Positions 47,159 through 59,500 of a stretch of DNA of 64,000 nt are shown one piece after another. The notes under the pieces were generated by a model. The model made no database searches, was not told the DNA's origin, and saw nothing but the letters and a program-made list of their open reading frames with translations. The position numbers and the translations under genes were made by a program. Position 1 is the first letter of the stretch, and every line of letters starts with the position of its first letter. This DNA is from Parascedosporium putredinis (Eukaryota > Ascomycota > Sordariomycetes > Microascales > Microascaceae), in the NCBI GenBank assembly GCA_949357655.1, contig CASHTG010000012.1, positions 930,001-994,000 of the forward strand. The letters are read 5' to 3'.

Positions 47159-49351
47159 CTAGCGCGAGACCCCCGAGTACCCGCGCTTCTCGGTAGTCGC
47201 CTGTCCATCCTCGGGTCCTTCATCGGTCTCCAACTCGGCGTCACCATCCCCCTCGGTTTCCTCCCCGTCTAGGCTCCGCTGTGTACCGATGATGAGGTCT
47301 TCACTCCCCTGCCATTGTGGAGGCTCCGGTGGTAGGTGAGCGTTGTCATCCGAGTCCCAGCCGTACTCTTCGTCACTGTCGGGCACTTCCTGCCTCGTAA
47401 CTCCGAGCTTGCGCTTTGTCTGAGACCTGCCATTGCCGGCTCGGAGCTGCTCGCGCTGTTGTTCAGCCTCGTCAAACTCAACCTCGGCCAGTCCAAACTT
47501 TTTCATTCTCGCGCGTTAGTTGGGGAGATTGGTGAACATGAGCCCGGGTCTTATCACGCTAGAGAAAACAGACCAAGACGGAGCGGGGGACTGGAGATGC
47601 AGCGATGCATCTTGGTCACGTACCGATTCCACTCTAAACGCGGCCACCTTTTGGATGCCGCTACCGGGTATAGCCTTACCAGCCAGCCTTTGAATCCCCA
47701 CAAAGCGTGTATCTATGGGTATCCCGTCCTTCCACATCCAGTCACGAAACAGGGCAATCCTAGTAGTGAGGCCCTGTTCCCAGACACCGGCACTAATGCT
47801 CGGCATCAAGGCTGCTCCTCGATTCTGAGACTGCATCTTGGTTACACACTGCGATAGCAAGACGACGGCGCAATTACGCGTGGCCGCCAGCTTTTGCAGA
47901 GCACCAATCACGTATTGGACTGTTTGTAGCCGCCTCGTAGAAAGCCCCGAAGCTACATCCTCTGATGTTAGCCGAATGATGCGTTCATCATATATAAGGA
48001 CTTCGAACTCTCTAATCACTCAAGAGAGAATATAAGACGCCGCCAATAGATGGAGTTAGGAAGATCACCAAGAAATCGGGGGCAGGAGGGGCCAACGTCA
48101 TACGAGACCACGTCTCTTACCTTTGCTAGATTTGAGATTCCGGCCATCCGGAGCCTTGGGAAAAGCTTCGTTTAGGAGCGCTGATAGTGAATCCACTACA
48201 ACCACGGCGGTGGTAGAAGGGATACTATGTGCAACGGGCCTACATAGCAGCGCAATGAAATGTGCCAAGCTCGTACATGTGTAGTGAACGAATGCGTTGG
48301 CTTCGGTATCGGTTTCATGCTCCGCCTTTTCGCCGGGGGCGCCATCCTCATCGCCGTCAGCATGTTCTTCTTCTTCCCGTTCGAGTCCAGACTGCTGCCT
48401 TCTTTGTCCATCTGAAGCACCCCTGCCTAAAATCTGTTCCGGCCTGCCCTTTATGCGCGCAGCTTCAACGACATGGGCAAAACGCTGTCCGCAAAGGGGG
48501 TATGTACAATCTACAGAGGAATCAGGGATGGTGAGAAACAAGAACGTCTGGGAAAAGACTGCAGAGCTCAAGGAGAGCATTTGGGCCGGCCGTGGGTAGT
48601 GACCCGACTAGGTCGGCTTCGGCCGGGCGCGCCACACGCCCGATTTTGTGACAGACCCTCTTCCTCTAGAAATGGGACGAGGATAAGGTGGCCCCATCCA
48701 ATGTAAGGAAAGACGTTACGGGGTTGGAATTACCTACCTACCCACACCACACCCCGGCCATCGGACAAGGCAGAAGCGGCAATTTGAATCCTACGGAAGA
48801 TCTTGTTCAGTTGAGAAATTCTCGATAGATGGACGTGAAAGTAGACCAGGGAATGGCGTCGATGAGACGGAAGCGAGAGGTAAGAAGAGGGGGATAATGG
48901 GATGTTGAGTGGGGTGGCGGGTAGCACTGGGGCTTCATAAAAATAAAAGGATGCGAAGAATGTTTAGACCAACAGGCGCGTGCGCGGAGCCATCGGGAGC
49001 TGGGAGAGAGGGAAGCAAGGCAAGGGGAGAAGTGGAGGGAATCCGAGACTCGCCTACTCACCCCATCGCTGTCTTCCCTACGCCGGGAGGACCCCAAATC
49101 TCGGTTACTTGGCCCCGACAAAGGCCGGACGGGGCACCAGGAGGCCCGCTGCCGTTACCAACATGGTTTTCGGCACGGTCGCCGCTGCCATCCTGTTGCT
49201 GATCTCGGAGACTTTCTGGCGTGGCTGTCAGCGCCCGGTCAAGGCTTCCGAGGCCTGTTGACACGAATTGTGAGGGATCATCGTTCAGATCGTCAAGCGC
49301 CTGTGCAGCCGACACGGCTGGCAGGCGATCTAGATGGTAAGTCGCGAACAC
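47159..49351 (-). CDS. RAD51-family recombination ATPase (RAD55-like paralogue), 5' end uncertain
   Basis: Predicted recombination mediator of the RecA/Rad51 superfamily. The N-part YHLDRLPAVSAAQAL and STGLGSLDRAL precedes VTEIWGPPGVGKTAMG (Walker A). Later come VVWVDCTYPLCGQRF, LAHFIALLCRP, TTAVVVVDSLSALLNEAFPK (Walker B), QTVQYVIGALQKLAATRN and VVLLSQCVTKMQ. Exons are from 49351 or lower to 49062, 48738-48790, 48121-48510, 47624-47961 and 47159-47507, with donors GTGAGT, GTAGGT, GTAAGA and GTACGT. The phases of the first four agree. The last exon (acidic tail, DSDEEYGWDSDDN) fits only if the A run 47499-47503 is one base too long or the acceptor differs. The 49351 codon is GTG with an in-frame stop just upstream, so a short 5' exon is probably missing (an acceptor CATCTAG ends at 49330). 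RAD55 versus another paralogue is not settled. Confidence 0.82.
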
Positions 49352-51755
49352 ACATCAGCAAAATAGTTCTAAGCCCCCTTCGTCCCATGCAGAAATGCGG
49401 TGTTGGGTTTGGGGAAAGAGAGCGAGGGTGGGGAGGGAGGAGCATGCGAACGGGTGTCTTGAATGTCAAACGTCGATACATCGCGCCCATGGATGGAGTA
49501 ATACAGATCCATCCCGTAATAAATCAATTGTTTCTCTTTTCACCCCTTTTCTTGCTTCTTGTCCTCTTTTTCTTTTGGGCGGCCGGTCCCTCTGTGGTTT
49601 CCGTTTGCTTGAGTAAATCCTCCCCTCCTTAAGACCGGTTCGAGTTACCAGGAATGTAGCATCGATGTTTTACTCTTAAAGCTGCTCATGAGCCGAAGGG
49701 GTATGAGCGGCGGCAGCGAACATTAATTTGACGCAGGAACCTCCCTCCTTGGGACCAAACAACCAGAAAATCACTGGACACGGGCGGGAAGGTTCGACTC
49801 AGGTCCTGAGGAACGGAGTCGACGGGTGAGATGATGCAGCCCCGTGCCGTGAGGTTGCATGTCACGTGATGTCTTGATACCGTCCGAGCCGCGTGCCCTG
49901 GTTCAACGTTCCGGCCAGCTGCTTGAGGTGACCTTGAACCATCCCGAGCTTGCAAGCTTGGGGGAGGGAGGAACCTCCCACTCACTCCCTCTAGGTTACC
50001 GTCGTAGCGCGTTTCTGATGAATCACCCCAAGATCGACGGTAAGTGGCTGGGTGTAGACTACTCCTGAGAACATCGGGATTGAACCCTTCGTCAAATGCT
50101 CTCCAGTCCCACATGGTAGATTTCCGATTGGGTGGTTCTGGTCCATCCCACCGTCCTTCTGAGGCACGTTCCTCGCTGATACTCTTCACCCTGTCTCATC
50201 ACCATGCCTCTCGCCTCCCCGGCCACGCATCATTGGCCAAGCCGTGCAGTCTTTCCAGACGCCATGTCCATACTTTTGGTCCCCAAACAGGAGAAGAAAT
50301 TCGGAAAGAGGAAGATGGGGGAACGGCGGGGGACAGAGACGAAGAACGAAAACCCGAATGTCGTTGTAAAACCTGGTCTCTCCAACCTGGAATCCAGCTC
50401 GGCAACGCCCCCTTTTGTTCCCTATGAAGAGTCTCGCACACTGGGGCATCAATCTACTTCTAAAAGAACCTAGTTTCATCTGGTCCTGAACTGGCCGTGG
50501 CCCTGCAGCACGCTGTGACCTGTTCCCGTATTCACTTCCAAGAACCCAACATGCCGGCTCCAAAATTGGCCGAGGGAAATCATACTAGCTCCCCTTTCTC
50601 CTTTCGCGTAGACGCCTTCTGGAAGCCGTGGCCGGGCGGCGGGATCTGCAGAAGCCCGTGGCCTCTGACGAGGCTGACGGTACGAATGCATGCAGATGTA
50701 GGAGAGCGTTCACCAAGTATGTGTTTAGCACCTGCAGCGCGCAGTTCACTATCTGCCTTGGGCAGAAGGCCTCTTAAGCGATACGAAGGCTACCAGGCCA
50801 CACCCAATTCCCCTCTGCCCCCTCTTCGTGATGCCCCTCGTGACCAGATGTTCGGAACCAAGCTGGGGCGAGGGGAAAAGAAGGGCAGGGCGTAGACATG
50901 GAGCTGCATGCAGCAACCCGAACGAGTCCGTGAATTGATGAGACTCGCTCGCCTCCCACTTCACCCCTTTTCATACGAAGACTACCCGCAAACGACGGGG
51001 GCTTGTGCTGGGGAGAGCCGGTGCTAAGACAGCGGTGTAACCCAAGGCCGAACCAGCACGCAAGCCAAGGGGGTAGAGGCATCCCCAAACTCCCAGAACA
51101 TGCCAGGCATGTTTAGCTCGAGACTGATAAAGTCGAAGAGATGGGCCGCCCGCCTCGCCCAAGACCCCACGGCTTCATGCAGGCGATCTTTTTTGTTTTT
51201 ACTGCGAGGTTCGAGATGAAACCCTAGACGGCCGGCATTGTCGCACGCCAAGTAACGCAAATGAGCCTCGTCCTCTTGGGTGCAGGGAGTATATGGTTTG
51301 GGATACGCCTGTTGCCGCCCACGGAGGTCGGACAAGAGAAGCGACACCTATAGCCTCTCCCTCGCTTGCGCGTCGCATCATTGCAGACCGACCGCTATCC
51401 CTAGTCTCCAGGCCTGTATTGAACTGATTTCACCATATACAACCCAGCTGAACAGAGCTATATCACTGTGTCATAAGTGTTCTGCCTGTCGCATCCAACA
51501 GTCATTCTGTATTCCCAAGGAAATTTAGTCAGGGTTTGGTGGGATCACCAGATCCCAGCTTTAGCAAAAGAACATCAATGACATGCCAAGTGGTATTCCA
51601 CAGACATCCTGGCCTCGTTTCTACAACCTTTGGTTCAGGTGTGTATTGCCAGTCCGTGGCCGTCGACAAAGCTTTGCTTCTCCACTAAATACCGGATGGA
51701 GAAGGCTTGGAGACTACCGAGGTTATCAATGGTACGTTGCGGGGGCATCATACCC

Positions 51756-51800
51756 CGAAAAAGAAAAGGAAAAAAAGGAAAAGGAAAAGGAAAAGGGAGA
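51756..51800 (+). repeat. GGAAAA purine tract
   Basis: AAGGAAAAGG-type units on the + strand, about 45 bases. Confidence 0.8.
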
Positions 51801-53400
51801 AAACCGCTTGGGGAGAAGATGGAGAACAGGTGATAAAGAGAATAGGCAGTGAGGAGAGGTGGAGAGCTCGTGAGGAGAAGACGAAATGACCCCTTGCATC
51901 AATAGTGGTAAGAATGGAGAGCTGAAAATTCTCCACAACCAAGTATCACAAACGCCTGAGGGATTGAGTGATTTGGCATCGAGCCATGGCTAGCTAGTAT
52001 TTGATTGCTTTAGGGGCCATTCTGGAGAGCGTTCGCCAACTAAGGGATCAATTGGGAGGCGTGATAGATAGATAAAAGACAAGCACACATTCGACCGATC
52101 ACGATTCTGTCAGTATCAAGACAGCCATGTTAGCCGCATAAGGTGGATCAACCGCGAGAGGGAGCGCAAGTGCGTCCCTTAGAAATCCATAGTTGCTCGC
52201 GATAACTAGGCTCTTGGCATGAAGGATTGGACAAGGTCTTTTCCCTTTGCTACAGAGGTTGGATATTCGTGAGAACATCACAGCCGATGCACCAAGAGAA
52301 TCAATAGAAGCCGCCCCTCCAACAACATCAGCATGCCGACGGTCTTAAGGTGGCGATTGGGCGCTTGTGGCAGGCTGACTGTCCGGCCCCATCCAGGTGG
52401 TTGCTTACTAGATGTACGCGACAGGTGGTTCTCTGTTGGAGAAGGAGTCCGATTACTCCATCCACATGCCCCACCCCCAAACCGTGAGAAAAAAGAAGAG
52501 GAAAAATGGAGAGAGAGCAAGAGGCAAAAAGTCGGAACGCGGGATGGTGGAGGCCCAAGGCGCAGGGTCCGAAATTGCGTCAAAGATGTTGTGATTTGGG
52601 GTCAAACTCCCGCTCCACTCACAACATTGAACAGCGAAGAGCCGGTTTGGTCTCTCCAACTTGATAAGGAAAGGTCGGTGAGAGAAGCGCACGAGCTAGA
52701 AGCGAAGGAAGTCACAGTAGAATTTTTTCTCCCTCTCCCCACTTCACCCATCCACCCACCAGGTTGAGTCAAGATGGATCTAATCCATTCATGCTCCGAA
52801 ACGGGCCGGGTGCCCCATTAGGCCCCCAAAAGTCATCCACCTACATCGGCGGGAAAGAGTTCGCCGGGGAAGTACAAAATGGACGCCAGGCAAGAGAAAC
52901 GAGGGGGAGGGAAGAAAGAAAAGGTTCTAAGCTGGGAGAGGCAGAACCAAGAACAAGTCTAGGGATGACGACTTCACCTCCATTTTGACTTTAAATGTGG
53001 GTTCGGTGAAGGGAACCTTGAGAGTCTGGTTTGGCGTGTGTTTGGTTGGTCTAGTGCCTTCAAGTTTCGCGTGGATATTTTCCCGGGATTTGCACACCCA
53101 TTATTCCACCGGAGTTGAGCTTTTCCGCCAAATTGCCACTCAGCGATGTCTTGTCGAGGCGAGCAATGCCTCAGCCCCCGTGTTCCTGCGTCACCCGCAA
53201 AGTACCTCAGAAGGGGAAAACCACCCCCTTTTGTTCATCACGTCAGAAGGTGATGAAAGCCTACAGTACACACTAATACCCGAGTTCAAGGTGGCCTGCT
53301 TCGTGAAGGGTATATCGTCCTACTTTTTCAGTCCTCTTGCTGTCTACTTGTAGGCAATGACAACGTTGAAGCCGAGGGGCGTATCCTGGGGAAGAGGTTT

Positions 53401-53480
53401 GAAAAGAAAAGAAGAAAAAAGAGGAAAAGAAATTGAAAGCAGGAAAAAGAATGAAAAAAAGAAGAAAAAAAGAGTGGGGA
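53401..53480 (+). repeat. Purine (A/G) tract
   Basis: About 80 bases of GAAAA/GAAG sequence with few interruptions on the + strand. Confidence 0.8.
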
Positions 53481-54308
53481 GGGGGTGTAGATATTGAACC
53501 ACCAGACCCGTCAAGCTCTCCACAACACGTCGTATTCATAGGGCTACAGTTGGAGACGCTACCAGCTATTGTAGGTCTTTTGGGCTTTATCTCGGAATAA
53601 TTAAATCGAGTGCTATTGACGATGAAAAACTCTTCCTCGTGTCGACCCCCATCGTGGGTTAAGACGCTGATGGCGGGGGCATGGAGCACACGGGGTGGGG
53701 GGATAGCGCAATCAACCCGTCCACAACAGACTGGACTCTTTTCAACCTTGTAGGACTGACATGTGAATTTGGCCATCGCGGGTTTCTAAGAGGGGTGCAA
53801 ACAGGGCCCTGGGATCTAAGGGCCCTCTCTCCATGGATGAGACGACAGGGTAAGATCATGCATTTAAGGACTCTTCGTGAGCAGACTCGGGTAGTCGCCG
53901 GTCCAATTAACCTCAGCTATACCAAGGGACTGGGCCTCTCTCTCTTCAACTGTTTGCCAATTTGACGATTTTCCTCTCACGGAACAGTTTATTGGCAACG
54001 AACTCGCTTCCTCTCCGCCGTGGTCGTCACCCCACCAGATGAAAACTTTAGACTTCTCTTCCCAACTCGCAGGACGAGATGGCTCGGAGACTTTCGGCTT
54101 CTCGTCCACCCCGCCGCCAGCTTGGGGCTCGATTGATTACAGAACGATACGGCACCGGACAGGTCTAAACAGCTCTCCATTTGTGCAGCACCTTCCTATA
54201 ATGGGTAACCTAGGTGAGGTGTTGGGGGTCCAAGACAGGCAAAGCTCGATTGAACGGGGTCAAGGCCATCGGCGGAGGGGATGACTCAATGGAGTTGCCG
54301 TGCCCGAG

Positions 54309-54332
54309 CCCCATCCCCATCCCCATCCCCAT
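54309..54332 (+). repeat. CCCCAT hexamer repeat
   Basis: Four exact tandem CCCCAT units. The unit is not the usual fungal telomere repeat (TTAGGG), so it is taken as an ordinary microsatellite. Confidence 0.85.
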
Positions 54333-56370
54333 CCAGCCACCCCACCACACACATTGATGTCTGGCCCTAGTACTGTTTTCTCAAACGCTGGGGAACTAGT
54401 GGGAAGGTTGGACACCCCATCTCCAGAAGCTTTTTGACCCGTGGAGGTAGATCCGCTAGAACGGAGGAAGAGGACAAAGGCAAAATAAACAGGAGCGGGA
54501 GATGATGATAGTGTGCACTAGGAAGCTCCTTCACTAAAACGCACCTGATCTTGTCCAAATAGGTCGTAGAAACCAAGCCAACTTGATTGACTAATCTAAT
54601 CACCTTGCCTGGCTGGCCTTGGGCGCTCCGGTGTCGTCCTCGGGGCTCTCACCCTTCGGAACGAGGAGGGGGCGGTTCGGCATCTCTCGCCATCCAACCG
54701 GAGGACAGTCCTGGCCTCGTGCGTCGTCCTTGCCCCTGACAATGTCGCCAGCGGGAGATTGGGAAAGATAAGGGACCACGAGGGCGCCGACTCTGACTCC
54801 GGACAGGGCAGCAGCTAGCCATCAGTTCTTGTGGACCCCAGGGCCCATTTGGTTCTGGGGAACAGTCCAAGAGACGTTTCGCTAACATTGAAAAAGAAAA
54901 AGAAAAAGAAAAACAGCAAGAAAACCTTTTCCCCCACCGCTCCTTCCCAGCACCCGAGTTCTTCCGAAAGACCGCGGCCAGGTTTTCGAACCACAATTGC
55001 CAACATGAGCTTGCACTTCTTGCTTTCTCTCTTGTTTTTTCTCTCTTTTTTCTTTTTTTCTTTTTTTAGTCTTTATTTCCAGGTTCCCGACCGTTGTCTT
55101 GTTCCATGATAACCCTTTCACCTACGCTCCTCTTCGTTGGAGCGGGTGGGAAAAGAATTAAAGAGCGAGCGGTAGAAGGATTCAAATATTCCCCAGTGTA
55201 GGAATCCATTAAATTATGCAAAGGCCCCTCATGCACCTAGTGCTTCCGGGATTCTCTCAAATGCATTGCCTTGTCCCTCTGTCGTTCGGCGTCTGACGAG
55301 AGCAAAGGGGAGATGCCCACGGGGAGGTGCCGACGCGGAGCCGTGCACCGTTTGCTTATCCGTGGCTCGCCCTCAAAAGATTCCGAAAGCCTGGGCGCGG
55401 CAGTTGGGGGCGGAGGTGGAGAGGGGCGTTCCTGGCTCGCCTTCTAATCTCCGCCGCGTAGAGTGGCATGTCTGTCGGGAATACCGCCGGCAATATCCTC
55501 TCCCAGCTGCTTCTCGATACCCGGAGAGCAGCTGACGCGCCGTTTCGCCCCTTTGCACCCGCTTCGCCCAGTCTCTCACTCTTGCCCACACTGCCGCCCC
55601 GTCGAGTTTCAATCAGCCATTCCCGAGTTTCGTTAGTGCTGGGGGCGGGCCCGATCTCGGGTGGTGGGTGATCTGAGTCGCTGCCACCCCCGCGAACCAG
55701 AATGGCCTCACCTGATGGTGGAATCGCACCTCATCACCACCACAAGAGCCGCATGATGGACGGGTTTGTTTAATTTTTCATTTATCTACGCATCAACATT
55801 CACCACTCCCTCAACTATAGCCTCCCTAGCCGTAAGACCCGGGCTGAAAGAGGTGAGTCCGCTTTCGTAAATCTGCAAAGGTACACTTGGTGGAGAGCTG
55901 TCAAGTTGTGGGGATGATGGACAGCTTCTCCAGAGTGCATCATCACTCATGGCATTCTCTAAACACTCAAGAAAAAAATAAATCAAGGCCCAAAGCCCGA
56001 TGATGTGATGGACGAAAGTTAACTAGCCTTCCCCCACATCTATGTACACACCCTGCCACTCTGGCTCTGGACAGGACCATCGCCAAGGTTGCCACTGAGA
56101 ACCTCAAATGGCCCATTTCTCCCTCTCACCGAGGCCTCTCGAGATACGGGATTTCCTCGGGTTAATGGCTCCCGTCGTCTTTGGCTGACAGCCCGGCTCC
56201 ATGTTGTCAGCCACTAAGTTGCATGGGTGTCTCTCCAAGTCTGCCCCGTCGCAATGTCCCTGAGGTTGTTTCGGTGTGTTTTTGCTCGGCGGTTTGAAAT
56301 CCGGGGCGGTAAAGACGAATTGAGCAAAGTGCCGCCGCCTTGTTCCGAGATCCCTCCACGCTTCACCCTT

Positions 56371-56512
56371 CGCCCCTTTCTTTCTTTTTCTTTTTCCTTT
56401 TCCTTTTCCTTTTCATTTCCTTTCCTTTCCTTTCCTTTCCTTTTTTTTTCTTTTTCTTTTTCTTTTTCCCTTTCCTTTTCCTTTCATCCACCCATTTCTT
56501 TTTCTTCTTTTT
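56371..56512 (+). repeat. Long pyrimidine tract, CCTTT/CTTTTT units
   Basis: About 140 bases almost wholly C and T on the + strand, including blocks of CTTTTC and of CCTTT repeated in register. It is the longest such tract in the window. Confidence 0.88.
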
Positions 56513-59500
56513 CTTATCCCACCCTTCCCTCTCTCCGGAGGCTTGCTTGGGCTTGATCTGGAAACAGGCAGTTAAGTGGTGGTTACATTTAGAAAGTGTG
56601 CCTTGTTAACCTTGGTATACCCCACCAACTTGCCAGACGTTAGAGTAATGGCCCACCAGATTGATAGCAAGTAGATCACCATATTAGGATTGCCTTGTGA
56701 CTCGCCGAGCTCTCTCCACGTGTCAAGCGTGAACTCTGCCAGGTGCCCGGAAGATAGCAAAGGGGAGCGGGCAAGCGAGCACTGCTTTGGCGAATGCCAA
56801 TCCTTCCCCGCAAAGCCCCGGAAGCACTCGATATCGGACAATTCGCCCCAGTCACTACCAACTTGCCTACACTTCTGATAAACCAGGATCTTCATTGACG
56901 GTAATGCCAGAGAAACCGGAATCGTTTATGAGAGACTAGAGGGCTACCGCCTTGGTTTTGCAGTGCTTAGGACGGCAAGGATGAAGCATACCAGGTCTCA
57001 AAAGGTTCCCAAGTGGGAACCCGAGGAGGGTTAATCCATGCTGTAAGTTTAAGAGGGCCTCACGAAGAAGGGTTTGATATTGGGCCATATGCCGATCTGT
57101 GGAAGCACCTCCACCGTACCCAGCCATGCTTGCCACCACTCTACTCTCGAAGGGGAAAGAGAGGGAAGGAAACAATAAATAAAATGAACCTAAAAACAAA
57201 ATAAACCCCTCTTGAATCACGCGAATGCCGGCGATAGCTTGACCTCATGGACCTTGCACCTTTTCTTGGCGGGCTGTTCAAATCCAAGCCTCGCATTCCT
57301 TGGTATGAGCTTACTTAATGGTGTTTCGATGTACCTTCCACTTTCCGAAAGAGGAAATATGAAGCACCTCCGTCTTGGTGCCTGTCGGAGAGGCTTCCGA
57401 CGGCCATGGACAAGCTAAGAGGGGAAAATACCATTAAAAGAGGAAGTGCTCGCGAGCCGAAGGGCTAGCTTCTGGTAGGTGAAAGCAAATATTTAGAATG
57501 GATCAAGGGTCAATGTCTCTACTGAGGCAATCTTATGTTTATTAGCTGAACAAATTGATGATTGTAGAAAGGTGAATTTGTGCAGTTGACCTTGAGGTTC
57601 CGAAGCGAAAAATAGGAGCCCTTATTTAGCATCCATCTATGCACCCAGCATGGCGTTGCACAAGTACATGTAGCATCAATAAGTGTCGATCAATGATCTG
57701 TCAACTGAGTCTGCCATCTGCTCAAGCTTTGACAATGACGACCAATCAGGGGATTCGATGCCCTACCAGGCAGAGATAAATTCCAGAGATTTGTTTTATT
57801 GTTATAACCACATGAAATAATAAAGGAGAAAGTCAACAAAGGGTCAAAAGTAATAAAAGCATCAACATCCATGGATGGATCTGTCTCTTGACTCAGGGTG
57901 GGTAAGCTTCAGGCTCCGAGACTGCCTGTACCTCGGTATTGCTTGCCAGCGATTAAGGGGCAGGGCCCCCAAGCTCCCAAGCCCCCATGCACAAAGGACA
58001 AGGCAAGGGAAGACGGAGACAGGTGAATGTTTCTTCCGAAGAAACTTCGCCACTCTTGCCCAGTTGGAAGATACCCCAGGGTCCCCCAGACGGGAGCGCC
58101 GGTTCCTGGCGCGAAGAATGGGGCATGAGAAGCAGGGGTGCTGCCTCCCTAGCCCCGCCAAACAAACAAAAAGAAAACCAAAAAAGAAAAGGGGAAAAAA
58201 GAAAAAGAAAGGACAAAAAAGCATGAACATAGCAAGGTTAATTTTTCTGATCCACGTCTATTACCCGACACCTCCCACAAGCGTAGAGAGGTGGGATCGT
58301 TAATCGGCCCTCTGCCAAATTCTATCTTCTTCACCTCTGTCTTCTTGCTTCTCGTCAAAGCACAATATTGTTGGAAGAAGGGAGGGATGGAAAGAAAAGG
58401 AAGAGAGAAAAAAGACTTGACGGAGGAATATTGGCAAGGACAGGGGCGGGCTGAGCGAGGAGAGAGGAAGAAGGGGGTGGGGGTTGTAATATTTAGATGG
58501 GGGCCTTGGATGTAATTGAAAGTCCTGGCTGACATGTCGATTCAGGGGCGAGACGCGACATCGTCCACTTCTGTCACAATCACGCCGGTTGATGGTGGAC
58601 TCAAACAAACTTCAGTGAACAATTTTACGAGACCCAACACGGCTCACTCTTGGGTCAGGGGTGCCTCGACCTTCCCCATGTGATCCAGCTGAGTGGAAAC
58701 AGCCACACAGCCATTTTCGTTAACTCTTTTCCTAAGTGCAAGGGGCTGCATGGGGTGGAGGGGCACAAATTGTTCAATCGCAAACATCAGCCCTTATTTG
58801 TAGCGATCAACATCTACCGCTCATTCTTGTCCTTGCAATTGGGCGGCGAAGGACGATGCCAGACAAGCGAGAGGGAGGAGGATGTTGGAAAATATAATTC
58901 CCTCGTTCAGGCTTCCTCCATCCGCCCCCGTCCGATAAGATCAGTTCCGGAACCCCCACGCGTTGCAACGCGCTCTTGGAAACTTTGGGTGACCGAACGC
59001 TTCATGTTCTTTCTGGCCTGGTCCGGGGAAGCGGGAGTCGTCAAGGGGGTCATGGTCAGATGGGGAACCGCCAGGGGACGACGCCTTATCCCTGTGGAAA
59101 TTTGCATGAGCCTAGTACCTTGACATTTACCCCACCCCTTCCTTGCTCTTCAGATTCCGGGAGTGAGGAACACAGCGACGGTTTGGCGAGGCATAATGTG
59201 GGTAGTGAGATGTCCTGGGCGCACGGGTTCCTCTCTCCTTACCCTGAAGATAGGGGTTGATTCATTTATAAATATTCCTCTTTGAAAAATTGGTAGAATG
59301 GGGTGAGAAACATTAACCTCGAAAGGTGAGAGAGAAAGGGCCCTGAGCGAGCAAAAGAGAAGATAGACAAAAGCAATCCCCGAGCATCGGGGACGGTGAC
59401 CCGAGTTCCCGTTAGGCCACTCTCCACACCCCTCAACGGGAGATCCGGGGTTTGACTTCCGCGAGAAAGAGAAAGAAAAGGAAAAAGAAGGGGAAAAAGA

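Noticed and set aside
51024..51347. 107-codon minus-strand frame with a somewhat protein-like stretch
   Set aside because: No recognised family, no plausible partner exons, and overlapping frames. It stays the least unlikely coding candidate in the right arm.
59390..59475. tRNA-like words (GTGGCCTAACGG on minus, GGGGTTTGACTTCC on plus)
   Set aside because: The two box-like words are on opposite strands and no cloverleaf closes. At most a degraded fragment.
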